Positions 10,546 to 22,510 of a stretch of DNA of 64,000 nucleotides are shown one piece after another. Both the position numbers and the translations under genes were made by a program. Where the stretch lies: positions 3,410,001 to 3,474,000 of the forward strand of contig JAVUNC010000005.1 in assembly GCA_032173965.1 (NCBI GenBank), given 5' to 3'. This DNA is from Sitta carolinensis (lineage: Eukaryota; Chordata; Aves; Passeriformes; Sittidae). Every line of letters starts with the position of its first letter. The stretch's first letter is position 1. The notes below the pieces were generated by a model. The model was not told the DNA's origin, did not search any database, and saw nothing but the letters and a program-made list of their open reading frames with translations.

Positions 10546-12934
10546 GTCCCTGCAAAAATATAGAGCTGAGAGAAGTGATTTTATGTGCATATGCACATAT
10601 CCAGAGTGCCTTATAAGGAGTACAGGGACTCTAACGTGAAAATGTTATTAGAAATCACACTAATTCATGGAGTAATTTTGTTTATATTTCTTTTATTTCT
10701 CCTCCAAATTTTTGCCATTTCAGACTTGACAATGGCACTTGCTTATGTGAGGTTTCTGATGGGTCTTGTGGAATGAAAAAAAAATCACATGAATTTCAGC
10801 TGGAGCAAAGCCATAAAACTTGATTTCATAATGCGAATCATTACAACTGTGGTACATCTGGTATGAGTCGCTGGGATATTTCACTGAATTTCTTTGTATC
10901 TGAAGTGAATGCTTTTCCCTGCGAGGCTCCAAAGTAGAAACAATGAGAAACTGGTTCTTTTTCTGCCCTGAGCACTCAGGTTCAATATGAACAATAATAA
11001 CTTTGATAAAGGTACCAAGCAGATTTTGGCTAGAGCCAAGAGAGAAATTTGTATTAAACTGGCACACAGCTGGTCCATGTTTTCAAAGGACCTTCAGTAG
11101 GGAACCTTATGGAATTAATAGATGACAAGTTCAAAGCATACAGAAGGAAGAGGTTCCTCTTTTGCTGTGAAATGTCTGGATAATAATAAGTTCCCATGGA
11201 TTAGATAAGAAATTGCACAAACCTGTGAAAGATCATCTAGGACTGTGGATTACAAGGGTACATATCTGACTCAAGAACTCCCTGAACTATAAGTTCCTGG
11301 GAAGAGGGAAAGAAAACTACATTAGTAAACTCCAAGATGTTAGAGGTGGGCTTCCCAGAAATGCTCAGACTTGAGCTATCCTTCCACTAAGTTAATAAAT
11401 GCTGATACCAGTGAAAATAAAGAGATGCCTGTGGACAGGGTGGGCAGTTCCATCATCTAAAAGACAGGCAATGCATTTAATCTGGTTGGGTAGGTTCAAT
11501 TTTTGTTCAGTAGAGAGACACAGGCACCTCTGGAGATTTATTCATCCCATCCTAAGGCAGAAGTCCAAGATAAGTGGGGTCAATCACCCACTGTCTCACT
11601 TCATGACTTCAATAGAAATCAGAGTAAATAATTTATTTGGGATGTCTGGGTCAGGGTTCAGTTAGAGACTGGAATTTTGGAAGTCTCTGTGTGAGGTAGA
11701 TGCTTTTTTTTCTCTTAGGAGGGAATGGAGATGTAGTAAAGACAGTCTGTGGAGCCTGTGCTTTATTTTACTCTGCAATAGACAGATTTGGCCAGCTGAA
11801 CCCTCCAGACTCAGATTAGTGGATGTTTAGTGATGTCTGAGTTATCCTGGTGGATCTGTCCCCACCTCCAGCAGATATCCTGGTTGCAGCTACCATGTCA
11901 CGCTCTTTCAATTCAGACGCCGTAAAATGGAACCTTGTATCCTTTGAAATGCCCTGTGGCATTTTCCTGAAGGTGTTTGAGCACCTCTCCAGAAAGACTT
12001 TGGCTTCCCATAGTTTGTGTCATTTCTACCACATGTAGAAGTGGCTTGGGTAGCCCACAGCTTACAAAATTATAGTTGACACCTGTGTAAGAGCAACTGA
12101 ACTAAGACCATAATTCACAAATAAACATCTATACACAGACATGTAAATTCAGGTGTCTGTCTGGAGCTGAATCTCAATTTTATCTTGTAGATGACCAAAC
12201 CAGTGTAAGATGAATTCTACCAAAAACTTATTTTGAAAATTTCCACCTTAAGAACAGGAAGCATTCAATAGCTTTTAGGAGCACTCAGCATGTTCAATAA
12301 GGAGCTCTTCCTTTCTTTTTTCCCCAGCATTTCTTCCTCCAAAATCCTTGCTTGGAAGCAGGTGTAGAGCTCCAGCTACTGAATAAGAGCCACTTGTTCA
12401 CAAAGGGCCCCTCAAGAATTAGTAATAAATGTTTCACGCCTACAAATAATAGTTTCTGGTTTTAGAAACACATAAACCACAGAAGTCTTTCCTTTTTCAG
12501 AATTTAGCACTTCATAATAGTGGAAAATAAAGTTTATTAAATTTGTAACACAATAAAAAAAGCCATCTGCTACTTTATACTAGCTCTCAGTACAGTAAAC
12601 AGAAAGTGTCTTTTAATCACCAGTTGGCCATTAGTTTGACAGGCCCTCTTCATCACAAACCACAAGTAAATCTTACATGTGCAAGCAATTTTGATTTTTC
12701 TCAGGGAGAAAAATATGCCCTCTCTTTCCAAATATCTCTGCCAGTTAGGATGGATGGAACTGGAAGCTCAAAGTTTCTCAGCTGGGGCACGCTGACATAG
12801 ATGGGCACAAATGGATGAAGCTCATTTTGCCTTCACTCTGAGCTGGCTGGATGTTGGCCAGCTCTGGACTGGAATCATGTTAGGATGGAGCTTTGCCCAG
12901 GCTACTAAGATCGGTTGAAGGCAAATGCTGAGGA
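10546..12934. other. Unique non-coding sequence, possible very old LINE relic
   Basis: No gene is recognised. Between about 11130 and 11310 the words ACAGAAGGAAGAGGTTCC, ATGGATTAGATAAGAAATTG and CCTGAACTATAAGTTCCTGG vaguely follow the 3' part of ancient L3/CR1-type LINEs, too diverged to call. A 115-codon minus frame at 10720-11067 has no domain-like pattern. Confidence 0.35.
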
Positions 12935-13181
12935 GCAAGACTTATTGGATATTAGGAAGGAATTCTTTAGTGGAAGGGTGGTGAGGCACTGGAACAAGCT
13001 GTCCAGAGAATCTGTGGATGTCTCATCCCTGGAAATTCTCAAGGCCAGGTGGGATGGAGCTCTGTGCAACCTAATCTAGGGGAAGCTGTCCCTGCCCATA
13101 ACAGAGGGGCTGGAATTAGATGATCTCTAAGGACTCTTCCAACCTAAACTGTTCTGTGATACTGTGATTCTGTGTTTCTAT
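12935..13181 (+). mobile_element. CR1 LINE 3' fragment
   Basis: It begins at GATATTAGGAAGGAATTC and proceeds through GGTGGTGAGGCACTGGAAC, CTCATCCCTGGAAATTCTC, AAGGCCAGGTGGGATGGAGC and GGGGCTGGAATTAGATGATC to CTCTTCCAACCTAAACTG. It ends in three imperfect tail units (TTCTGTGATACTGTGATTCTGTG). The clear multi-unit tail marks the intact 3' terminus. The 5' end is truncated near 12935. Confidence 0.93.
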
Positions 13182-14210
13182 GGGAATCATTTTTCACTGC
13201 AGGTCAATTTTTAATAATGGAAATAATTCAGGAACTGAAGGACAGCATGAAAGATTGCACACATGGGATCCTTTTTCTCTACCAATGTTGATCTAATCAA
13301 AACAAAGGCTTGAAATGAAGGGGTCCCTTTGATGGCTGGTATGGTCTTGAGGTCACAGTTAAGTAGCAGAACATCAACAGTTAAAAGGGCAGAATCTGGC
13401 TTTTCCTAAACTGGTGTGAATTGATAGCAAAGCCTGGGATGTCAAACGCATGATACTGATGTGGAGACATGAGTGAGAGCAGAATCAAACCCCTTGTGAG
13501 TTATCATTGCTCCAAATTTCTCTGATTTCTGGCAGGTTTATGGCAAGGTCTTTACAATATTTTAACTTTGCCTTTTTGTGTGTGTGTGTGTTTAACGTTC
13601 TGTCTCTGTGAATGCTGCATAACTGCAGTGTGCTCCCCAGGGCATCCCTCCTACATACACACTAACTTCTGCTTAATGTTTCACTTGGATTTATTTGAGT
13701 CTTTTATTATTGCAGCACTGACTGAACACTTGCATTAAAATTACTTGCCCCAGTAATTTCACAAAAAGTTGTTTTTATTTAATTTTAAAATTGCTTTGTC
13801 TCACGGAGGTCACATTGACATTGTACTTAAAACTCATTGCTGCAGAGGTTCTGAAAAATTAAAATTTTGTCTGCCCACAAGACTCTTAATTGCCTGATTT
13901 AATATGAGAAAACCATATTGTCAGGTCCTGCATAACAGTCAAAAATTTAGACAGAGCTTGTATTGATTATATTTGTTCAGAAAAAAATAAAATTTGAAAT
14001 ATCTCTTCTGATGGATAAGTTTTATAAATGGAAATGGAGAGTTTTTCTGAATCAGAGAATATGAAGCACTTTGCAATTTTTTCTCAACAGCTCATGGAAT
14101 AGTTCCTCCCAGATTTCCATGGAAAATTTAATTACAGACATTCTCAGGATGATTTAAGTTGTCTCGTGAAGAACTTTTTGGTTGCTCTGAAGTCCATTTA
14201 GAATGAAAAA
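13182..14210. other. Unique sequence with a short GT repeat
   Basis: It holds a short (TG)n tract of about 15 bases at 13577-13591. Otherwise it is AT-leaning, with no recognised transposon. The words GGGCAGAATCTGGC and AACTGGTGTGAATT near 13387-13420 resemble a diffuse old amniote repeat, but not well enough to call. Confidence 0.4.
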
Positions 14211-14472
14211 TTCATGGAATTTGGGTTGGAGACGATGTTAAAGCCCATCTTATTCCAACACCCTGCAGTTGGCAGGGACACCTTCCACTATCCCAGGGTG
14301 CTCCAAGCCCCAGACAGCCTGACCTTGATCACTTCCAGGGATAGGGCAGCCCCAGCTTTTGCTGGCAGCCTGTGCCAGGGCCTCACCACCCTCACAGAGA
14401 AGATTTTCTTTCTAATATGGTCTAAACATGACCTCTGTCAGTTGAAAGCTGCTGCCTTTGGTTTCCCTCGTA
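14211..14472 (-). mobile_element. CR1 LINE 3' fragment (antisense)
   Basis: After the eroded tail (TTCATGGAATTTGGGTTGGA), the reverse-complement CR1 order is clear: TTGGCAGGGACACCTTCCAC, TATCCCAGGGTGCTCCAAGC, TCACTTCCAGGGATAGGGCA, CCTGTGCCAGGGCCTCACCA, CCCTCACAGAGAAGATTTTC, then TCTAAACATGACCTCTGTCA. The last 40 bases belong to the segment just 3' of ORF2. The 94-codon plus frame at 14214-14498 is antisense to this copy. Confidence 0.92.
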
Positions 14473-15053
14473 AAAAGTTTGTTTCCAGGGACTTTTAATT
14501 ATATTTTATTTAATATTTTTAATATATCTTAAATTAATATGCTTTAATATATTTTCATTAACAAAATTTAAATAATTTCAGCTATTCTGTGTAGATAAGA
14601 CCTATATAGGGATGAGGCATGGAATTCTGCTGGATCTCTGAACACTCCTGTTTCCTGCTATGATACTGGCATTTTCCATCAAATTGTGGCAAACCATTCT
14701 ATATCTGAGAGACATCAGTTTGGCTCATTGGACCTGCTGTGGTATTTCTTCCCTATCACAGGCAGCATAAGGCTGTGTATTATATATTAATATATATTAT
14801 ATATTAACATATTATTATATGTTACTGAAGCATAAGGTTTCTCCACTGTCATGAGACAGGCGCATACATGGGTGATGCAGTTGTTGTCCTTTTACATCTG
14901 GGGTTTTGGGTCTTGTGGAGAGAAAGCAAGACAATGGAGGACTGCAAAGCAATCTGGGAGTTTGCAAATCAAATCAGCAAGTGTGTAGGGTTTCTTTTAA
15001 CAACCTGGGTTTATCTTGTGTGTTATTTTATCCCTGTTATTGGCCTTTTAAAA
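14473..15053. other. AT-rich block with palindromic TATA/ATTA runs
   Basis: Bases 14497-14578 and 14778-14824 are almost pure A and T, with repeated TAATAT and ATATTA words that can pair with themselves. Between them lies ordinary unique sequence. No gene is seen. Such blocks can act as base-unpairing or matrix-attachment DNA, but nothing here proves that. Confidence 0.45.

Positions 15054-15136
<83 letters not shown>
15054..15136. repeat. (ATT)n trinucleotide microsatellite, about 27 copies
   Basis: An uninterrupted ATT array of about 83 bases runs from 15054 to 15136. A perfect array of this length is expected to be polymorphic. Translated in its three frames it gives poly-Ile, poly-Tyr or poly-Leu, which accounts for the 105- and 76-codon plus frames in this area; those are not genes. 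Confidence 0.97.
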
Positions 15137-15137
<1 letters not shown>

Positions 15138-17211
15138 AGGGAAAAATTCATAAATTATTTAATTTCACTGGCAAAGAAATATTAACCTGCTACGTTGAAT
15201 TGAAGCGGGGGAAATAAGCAGAGAAAAACAATAGTAGCTCAAAGATATTACATTTCTACAGAACCTAAGAAAAAAGTTTGACAAATCAACCCTCACTGAG
15301 ATAATAATCTAAAGAGAAAAACATTGTTCTAAACTCAGCAATAATATTAGACACTGGAGAACTCAACTAAGTAGTAGAAACCTGGCTAACATGTTTTTTA
15401 GCTTTCATTGGCCTAGGAAGTGAGATATTGTTAGCCCAAAGAGCATACATGAGGAGCAGTGTCCTTTGAATCACTTTTTAGAGCTTGACTTCATTCACTT
15501 TTGTAGAGCAAAGTGATGGTTGTGCCCCTATTGCTTGACACTACCACAAGGACAAAAATAATCAAGTCATAGTTTAGGGAGAACTCCTCTCCCCAAGTTG
15601 AAGTTTAGGGCTTGCTTGATGTCCTCTATAATCAATGGGAAGCAACAAGCACTGACCCAGGATTATTGTCCCATCCTAAACAAAGTGTCTGGAAGAGGTG
15701 AGCTGAAAAAATTTCAGGGTGCTGAGTATAGAAAGATCCTGTGTTTCTGGCCTATCCTAGAAAGCAGCAACTGAGAGGAACCACATGGTGGTAAATTCAG
15801 GAGCAATGAGTGTGGCAAATTCTTCCCATGGCATTGCAAGCACCTCTGGCAGATGTGACCTGAACTGTCCACCACCCCTGTTCCCTGTGTCACCACGGTA
15901 TGTGGGACAGATAAATAAACTACCAGTGTTAACTGGGCTTTTTTGTTTCGAACTGGGCAGAGTCCCAGCAGCCTGGGAAGAAAAAGGCTGTTCTTGTCCA
16001 GCCTGGTCAATGAAAGTTCCCAGGGAGAGGTTTCTCTTGTAGGCAGAGGGAGCCTGAAGTGCATTTGGAAAAAAGCTCTTATCCACTCCAATCTCCAGGT
16101 CTCCACTCAGCCAGTCACTGGATTTCCCAGCTGCTCTACTAAAAATAAATTGATGAAAATGAAAACTTTCTCTTGGCAGGGATTTTGACAAGTGTCTAAT
16201 GTAGACCTGTGCTGATGCAGTCAATGAGTAATAATATCAGCATAGCCAGCTATGGGAGAGGTTTATATTTTTCCTTTCTTTTTTTCCTTAGGAAGGGGGA
16301 GGGCCACACTGCAGCACATTATTTACAGTACAGCGTGATTCAATTGCCAGAGGGGAAAGAGAAGCCAGCCCATTGTTCAAGGACTATACATGGATTGAAC
16401 ATTACTAAGTAAATTTCCCTGCCTGAAAAATGTAACCCCCACTCTCTCCCTTTGGCACAACTTCATCTCTTTTACACCTGAAACTTGGCTTCCAAAGGAA
16501 GACCAAAATCCCTGCTCAGGTCAGACACAAATGAAGGCCATCTTTGTTGCACCCTAAGAAAGGAATTTTGCTGCCTTATGGAGTAGGATTTTCTACTAAT
16601 TTTTAAAGAGAGGATTTGTTACAGTTATAAAGAAGGCTGTAAGAGGTTCAGCTGGGTTACACCAGCTCAAAATCTCATAGATTTTCCTCTAAAGTCCCTT
16701 TTACTGATTTTTAAAGGTGTTTGATGTAAACCCAAAGAAGACCAGCTGCAGCTCCAGTGGGGATGCGAGCTCAGCTTCATGAATTGTACCAAGGCTGTTT
16801 GTACAAAAAACTTCTCTCTCTACCAACTATTGAGATGCACAGTTCAACAGAATGGGGCAGTCATCAATTATAAGGAAAAAAGTGACAAACATAAAGCAAT
16901 AAATACAAACCATAAGCCTAAAAGCCTGGAAAATATTTATCAAGCCTTGTGGTTCTTGTGGGAGCAAGCATCAGAATGTGCTGAGGACTGACAAAATGAG
17001 ATCTCTTCTGTAATTCTGAAACCCGTCTGGAGGATGAGGAAAAGTGATAGAAAACTTTTGCTACACAGCCTTCAAAAACAAATGATGACTTAATTGTGGC
17101 ATAATTTGCACAAACTCATAAAATAGCTGAGTAATAATTGGAAGATTTTTTTTTCTCCATCAGTTTAGAGACACTGTTAAATCTGCCAAAATTAATGAAG
17201 CATCATATGGA
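15137..17211. other. Unique non-coding sequence
   Basis: I recognise no repeat family. Overlapping minus frames of 155 codons (15757-16224) and 130 codons (15714-16106) show mixed, non-domain-like sequence and most likely reflect a stop-poor patch. The short plus frame at 16779-16991 is lysine- and asparagine-rich because of local AT content. The word ACTGATTTTTAAAGG and similar AT words recur without array structure. Confidence 0.4.
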
Positions 17212-17412
17212 AATCATAGATTAATGGAGTGGTTTGGGTTGGAAGGGACCTTAATCATCATCTAGTTCCAACATCTATGGTAAACTTAGTCTCTCCCCTG
17301 GAGTCATTCCATATTTCCATGTCTTTCCTGTGTTAGGGGCCCCAGAACTGGATACAGTACTCCCAGTGAGGTCTCACAAGATAAGAGTAGTGGAGGACAG
17401 TAGAGAAGAGTA
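17212..17412 (-). mobile_element. Internally deleted CR1 LINE fragment (antisense)
   Basis: The left part is the CR1 end in reverse: TTTGGGTTGGAAGGGACCTT, then ATCATCTAGTTCCAACAT. From about 17333 the text jumps to a more 5' CR1 block, AGGGGCCCCAGAACTGGATA, CAGTACTCCCAGTGAGGTCT, CACAAGATAAGAGTAG, which is normally several hundred bases away. So this copy has an internal deletion or is two pieces. The right boundary is blurred and may extend to about 17460. Confidence 0.85.
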
Positions 17413-17957
17413 GCTGATGGATTGCTGAAGAATACCTTGCTGACTGTGGCTGCAAATTCCCAGAAAGTTCTGATAAAATATCCATCTAGGAATATCCAGG
17501 CATTACAGTAATAATTCACTGGGAATTGCATGTTCTACTTATTGAATGTTTGCAAAAAAAATGCCTGTGTGAAGCCAGTACTCACTGTTTACACAGCCAT
17601 TAATGAACATTCACAGATTTATTTTTCTCTGAGTTTCTTTCTCTAACTAAATTACAAGTGCAAAAACAAGATTGTGGTCATATCATGTTTAAACAGGCAA
17701 AGTTTCAAACGTGAAGCCACATCTATTATTCAGCACAATCTTCTAAAAACATTAAAAGATGCCTTTTTGAACTTTGTGGTTATTTTTGTTAGAAGACAAA
17801 GCCTCTTCAGGTTAAATTTTACTCTGAAGCCAGTGTGTGAGTAGCAATTACAATGCTTTGTTTATAGCACAGTGTTACTCCTTGCTAATCTAAAAGGATT
17901 CCCTCTCTCCTTCTCTTCCATTTTTTCATTCCTCCTATCCCTGGGCACCATCAGATA
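17413..17957. other. Unique non-coding sequence
   Basis: No gene or repeat family is recognised. The sequence is AT-leaning, with words such as CATTAATGAACATTCACAG and TTATAGCACAGTG but no array or paired structure. Confidence 0.4.
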
Positions 17958-18035
17958 ATCATGGAATCATTTAGGTTGGAAAGGGCCTCTAAGATCGTTG
18001 AGTCTAACTGCAGATTTTATTAACCCATGCTGAAA
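17958..18035 (-). mobile_element. Short CR1 LINE 3' remnant (antisense)
   Basis: TCATGGAATCATTTAGGTTG, GAAAGGGCCTCTAAGATCG, TTGAGTCTAACTGC and TTAACCCATGCTGAAAC match the reverse of the last 80 bases of the CR1 subfamily also seen at 3042 and 36266. The rest of the element is absent. Confidence 0.82.
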
Positions 18036-19767
18036 CAAACTGAACTCTTTGCTGAGATACTGCTCCTTTGTATCCTGGCAAAAACCAGCTCAGGTCCGTT
18101 GCTGTGTTATTTCTTCTGCCAGTTCAGAGGTGACCTGGTTCAGAGAGGGACCTGAGGTGCCCTGGGAGCTGGTTGGAGTGGTGGAAGGATGTAGGTAAGA
18201 AGTGGAGGAGTAGGAAGGAAGGAAGGAGTGAGACCACCCCAGCTGCAGTACTTAAATGAATTCATCTGTGTTATCTACCTGCATCCTGTGTGCAGCCAGT
18301 CTTCTCTGCACTCATGGCAAAAATTAATACAAAAAAAGAGATGCACTTAGAGTAAGGGTTGAGAGGTTACACTGTTTGCATCCTCAGGCATTTAAAAACT
18401 TTCGTAAATCTGGCTGGATTCGATTAACTTTAATTTCAGACTCATGTTCAACCCTAAGCAGGAGTGTAGTCTCCCAGAGTCCAGTGAATCACTAATCTGC
18501 TTCCATTTTAATGCATACTTATGTTCTTTGCACAGAATGGAGAGAAGAAAGGACCTGATAAAAAATTAATAAACACAGATTAGCTGTGTGCACCAATTCT
18601 TTTCTGTGCTGTATCAGCAACCTTGCCTCACTGTCTTCCCATCCATTATCAAAAAAGGTTTTCTCTTAATCGTGAGAGAGATGTGAATTCAAAAGATGTG
18701 AATTCAGAGGTGGAACTTGAAGCTTGGTAAAAAGCTGGGAAGTAGCTTTAGGGAATCAAAGTAAATTCAAAATATTATAAATAATTATTTTTCTAGAACT
18801 ATCCCAAATAGACATAAAATTAAGAAAGTCACTTTCCTTATCTGTAGGGCCAAGAGTTCAGCTGATGGGAATCTGAGCTGAAAATATTGCAAGAGTAAAG
18901 CACTTGGAACAGGAAGTCAGGGTTATTTTACTACAGGGATTCCAAATCATTATTTTTTTTTCTGTCTTCCATTGGTAAGAAAAAGCAAAAGCACCTGCAT
19001 GGCCAAAATTCTGAAATGATGTGTGAGATAAGTGGAATTGACAATTTCACTTTTACTTCATTGATTTGAGTTGTCTGTTTTGATTTATAATCCAATTCTG
19101 GACAAAAAGAGAAAGGTTTTGAATATGGCAACAACACCAAACACAAGAATATTTTGTTGTAAATCATAAATATATTTAGATTTTATCACGATTAATTTTA
19201 AAAAAAATACTGATGAGATGAAATCACTATTTTCTGGAAGAATGAAGTTAATAATCCCAATGGAAACATTTGGCTTGAATTATCTCTGACTTGTATTTAT
19301 CTAATTTAGGGGTGGTGCCACAAAGCCACCTGGGATAAAATCTTGAATCTGAGAGGGAGTGTATGTATAGTGAAGGGATCTCTTAATTGTACCAGTTGGT
19401 ATTGATTGGCTTTTAGTCTTCCAGGAGTGGAAGCAGAAATCTTGACCATGCTGTTATTTCTTGCCTTAATTTCCAAATTTATGCCTTTTTCACCATCCCA
19501 TATCTTTCTAAAGTCTTTCTGTTTGCTTCAAGACATATTAGTTCTTCCCCACCCTTTGTGCTGTGAAAGAGAACAGGAAGAAATAGCTGAAGTTTCTAAG
19601 GATCTGCTCACTTCTTTTTCATGAACATATATATTTTACTTTCATTTTCTGAATGCCTCCTGTGTTTTAGAAGGAATGTTGTGGAGGTATATTGGTTTTG
19701 GGGAAAGGCAGTAGCCAGAGGTCTGTCTGAACATAAATCTTTTAGGGAGGTGACCTTATCTACTTGG
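18036..19767. other. Unique sequence with minor local repeats
   Basis: A GGAA tetranucleotide tract lies at 18213-18228. An 11-base unit, GATGTGAATTC, is repeated at 18680-18690 and 18695-18705. The phrase CTTTCCTTATCTGTAGGG near 18831 faintly resembles a MIR core but is unsupported by its flanks. No gene is seen. Confidence 0.4.
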
Positions 19768-20195
19768 CATCAAGAAGGACATGGACCTAGAGGAGATGCT
19801 CATGCTGGGGAAGAGAAGGCTCCAGGGAGGCCTCAGAGCATCTTCCAGCACCTAAAGAGAATCTACAAGAGAGCTGGAGAGGAACTTTGGAAAAGGGCAT
19901 GGAGTGATAATTCAAGGGGGAATGGCTTGAGACCAAAAGAGGGTGGGTTTAGATCAGATATTTGGAAGAAATTATTTACTCTTTGTGGGGTGAGGTCCTG
20001 GCACGGGTTGCCCACTCTGGCTGCTCCATGCCTGGAAGTGTCCAAGGACAGGTTGGATGGGGCTTGGAGAAGCCTGGGATAGTGGAAAATCTCCCTGGCC
20101 CTGGAAGAGAGGCTGAAACTCGATGAGGGGTTGAAACTGGATGATCTTTAAGTTCTCTTCACACCCAAAACATTCTGTGATTCTGTGATTCTATC
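19768..20195 (+). mobile_element. CR1 LINE fragment with end of ORF2 and 3' UTR
   Basis: It opens within the C-terminal part of ORF2 (CATCAAGAAGGACATGGACC, then GGGGAAGAGAAGGCTCCAGG with a small deletion between). It continues through the 3' region (AGATCAGATATTTGGAAG, GGTCCTGGCACGGGTTGCCC, GTGTCCAAGGACAGGTTGGA) to a well-kept tail, TTCTGTGATTCTGTGATTCTA, at 20173-20193. The 20120-20140 stretch carries a partial duplication of the GGTTGAAACTGGATGATC block. The 153-codon plus frame at 19621-20082 is a product of this element. Confidence 0.93.
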
Positions 20196-22074
20196 ACTGC
20201 TCATTTGTTTGACTGAGCCACACTTGGAATACTGACACCAAGCTCATGATCTGACAATGTTGTTGGGCTATTTTTACATGGATTCAACCAAAAATTCATT
20301 GCACGACTCACAAAACAGTAGGGATACCTTTTTTGACATTTATTTCATTTGGGGAGAAAACCTCCCTGCAGTGCCTCCTTCAGTGCTGAGTTTCCACACT
20401 CATCATGTGACAGTTGTTAGGGCTGACTCCATGTGGGTTAGTGAGACCTTACTGTATGAGATTTGCCAACTAAAAAACATCCTGTGGAAGGATATGCTGT
20501 TGGTATCTGTGTTACAATCGCTGTGGGATTCAGGTGTCTGTGTGCTTACACAAAGCTCTGATTTTGGGTACAGGTTCATAAAGCTATGCACCACATGAAG
20601 CACCTGGGCCCATTCTCTCTCCCTCTGCTGATGTCAAATAATTCACTTTCCACTTCCTCTGGATGGGCAAGACCCACAGTGACATTCCTTAGAAACAGGG
20701 TCTGAAGGAACATACATTTCTAGGTATGTCAGCACAGCATCTTCTTGCTGCTGCCAATTTGTCACAAATTCATGGATTTTGGATGAAAAGCTGCATCTGC
20801 CTAAAGAGAGCTCAGAGACCTGAACTACAGTACTTGGGAGGCTTTTGGAAATTAAACCTGCAGACAATTAAAGGTTGCCTTGTTTAGCTAAGTCATAACC
20901 CATCACTATGAACAAGACATTGGTTACTACCTTGACTATGTCAATTTTAAAATCCATTAGTGGTATAAGTGACAGTTCCTTTATTTGCCTCTTTTCTCAA
21001 TACATAGCAATGAAAACAGCAAACTGCCACCAAATTCAAAGTAACTAAACAGATAAGCTTCTTTCCCTGCACTTTGGCAAAAATATCCCCTTTCTAGCCT
21101 TAGAGAGCCAGTCAACATTCTGACAATCTCCTGAAATGACACATGGATGGACTAGACTGGAATTATGAATATTTGACTGTCTGAGAAAGGTTTACTGATG
21201 AACTACACAAGCCAAATTAAAGATTCCTCATCAGTCCTTCTGTACCTGACTGGGTGGCAAAAGAATGAAGTGCCACATTTGGTTTCCTCTGACTTGTTCT
21301 CCAGGACTAGAAGTTATTACATCCCGGGAAGTTGAGCATCATTTTAAGCTCCTTGACCACAGGCATGGGAAGTTTGCAAAAAAGAAATGTGAATGTCAAA
21401 AGCCAGCCTGTCTCCTCCAGTTCAGCCTTCTGCTTGCTCTTGTGCAGCTCAGTTATGCTGATAGTGATGCATGGGGAGCCTGAAACAGTGCAGGCTTTTA
21501 AAATCTCACTCATCGTTCATTAAGTAGTACTCTTGTTCTTCACCCCATCCCTGGAGTGAATTGAAAAGCTGATACAGAATTGGGAGAGAGTCACAAGTGA
21601 AAGAATTTATTTAACTTTAACCCCTGATGTAGGAGTGGCAGTTTTAGCTGCTTGAGCTAGCTGAAATTAATTCCATAGTAAGTGATGTAGAGCTGATTGC
21701 ACAGGGACTGACAGCAGAGAGCTTGACAAGGGCTCTGTGCAGGCACAGCATTCTATGATGACCAAAACTTCCTCATTAGTCCTGCAAGCTTCCCCATTTA
21801 CCACCTTTTCTGCTTTCAGACTACAAGCTCCTGGGGTTTAGGACATTAAAGCATTACTGCCTTCAGCTGGGTGCTGAAATGAATCCAGTGGTGTTTAGGT
21901 GGCAGATGCCTGGTAGGATCTGTACGTGGGTTCAAGTGCTCTCTTGACTCTCAGTGACAGTTAAATGTCCAAAGGACTTTTTAAAAATCCATTAGTGCTT
22001 AGTGGCACCTTTAGTTGTCTGGTTACCTCAATAAATCTCTGTGTAAATTAGAGGAAAAGGATAATCAAATTCCT
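20196..22074. other. Unique non-coding sequence
   Basis: No gene is recognised. Around 21815-21850 the words TTTCAGACTACAAGCTCC and TGGGGTTTAGGACA resemble the common old L3/MIR phrase 'AGACTGTAAGCTCCTTGGGGCAGGGAC' but are isolated. The frames at 20257-20598 and 20643-20867 have no domain-like features. Confidence 0.4.
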
Positions 22075-22200
22075 TAACATTTGCAAACAGCTTTATGACC
22101 GATAGGTGTATCAACTATTATTAGCCCAAAGGCAGAGCTACTCTTATCACTGCTGCCAATATCTACGCTCGTTTTACTTGGCAGGATTTAAACCTAACGG
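22075..22200 (+). repeat. Possible MIR relic
   Basis: AACAGCTTTATGACCGATAG followed by GTGTATCAACTATTATTAGC matches the order of the MIR segment 'CTCACAACAACCCTATGAGGTAGGTACTATTATTATCC'. GGCAGGATTTAAACCTAAC at about 22181 would be its 'GGATTCGAACCC' end. The middle does not match well, so this is a weak call. Confidence 0.33.
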
Positions 22201-22510
22201 TTCTTATCATAAAAAGAGAAAGAAAGTGTCATCAGAACTGATTGAACTACATATTGGCTACGTTGTGTTGTAATGGCTGTCAAAGATAAACACAGAGGTG
22301 ACTTATCTTGTTTCCTAATCGTCTTCAGGTGTAATGTTGTCATTCATTTTGTTAACTCTCTCTTTGTATTTAAACCCGGGGGAGACCACAAACTGAAAAA
22401 TACTCATTTGGTCTATTTCTGCTTCCTATTGGTCTGTTTGTGGGAATAATCGTTTCAAACTCAGCGACCACAAATGAGTTTATGTTTATACAAAACTTCC
22501 TGAGAAAGCA
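22201..22510. promoter_or_regulatory. Candidate conserved regulatory block
   Basis: This non-repetitive stretch packs recognisable factor-like words: ACTTATCTTG (GATA-like), two CCACAAA words at about 22386 and 22470 (RUNX-like), TTTGTGGGAATAATCG, and TTTATGTTTATACAAAAC (forkhead-like). No open frame or repeat explains it. The regulatory reading is inference from texture only. Confidence 0.2.

Noticed and set aside
14868..15185. Plus frame with a long poly-Ile/poly-Tyr run
   Set aside because: It is a direct translation of the (ATT)n microsatellite.
15757..16224. 155-codon minus open frame
   Set aside because: Mixed composition, two frames open at once, no recognised domain or exon boundaries.
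17070..17135. Possible C/D-box snoRNA (AATGATGA ... CTGA)
   Set aside because: The boxes are present at a plausible spacing but no terminal stem or internal box pair was found. Such pairs are common by chance.
19621..20082. 153-codon plus-strand open frame
   Set aside because: Its central and C-terminal parts are the CR1 copy at 19768-20195. It is not an independent gene.
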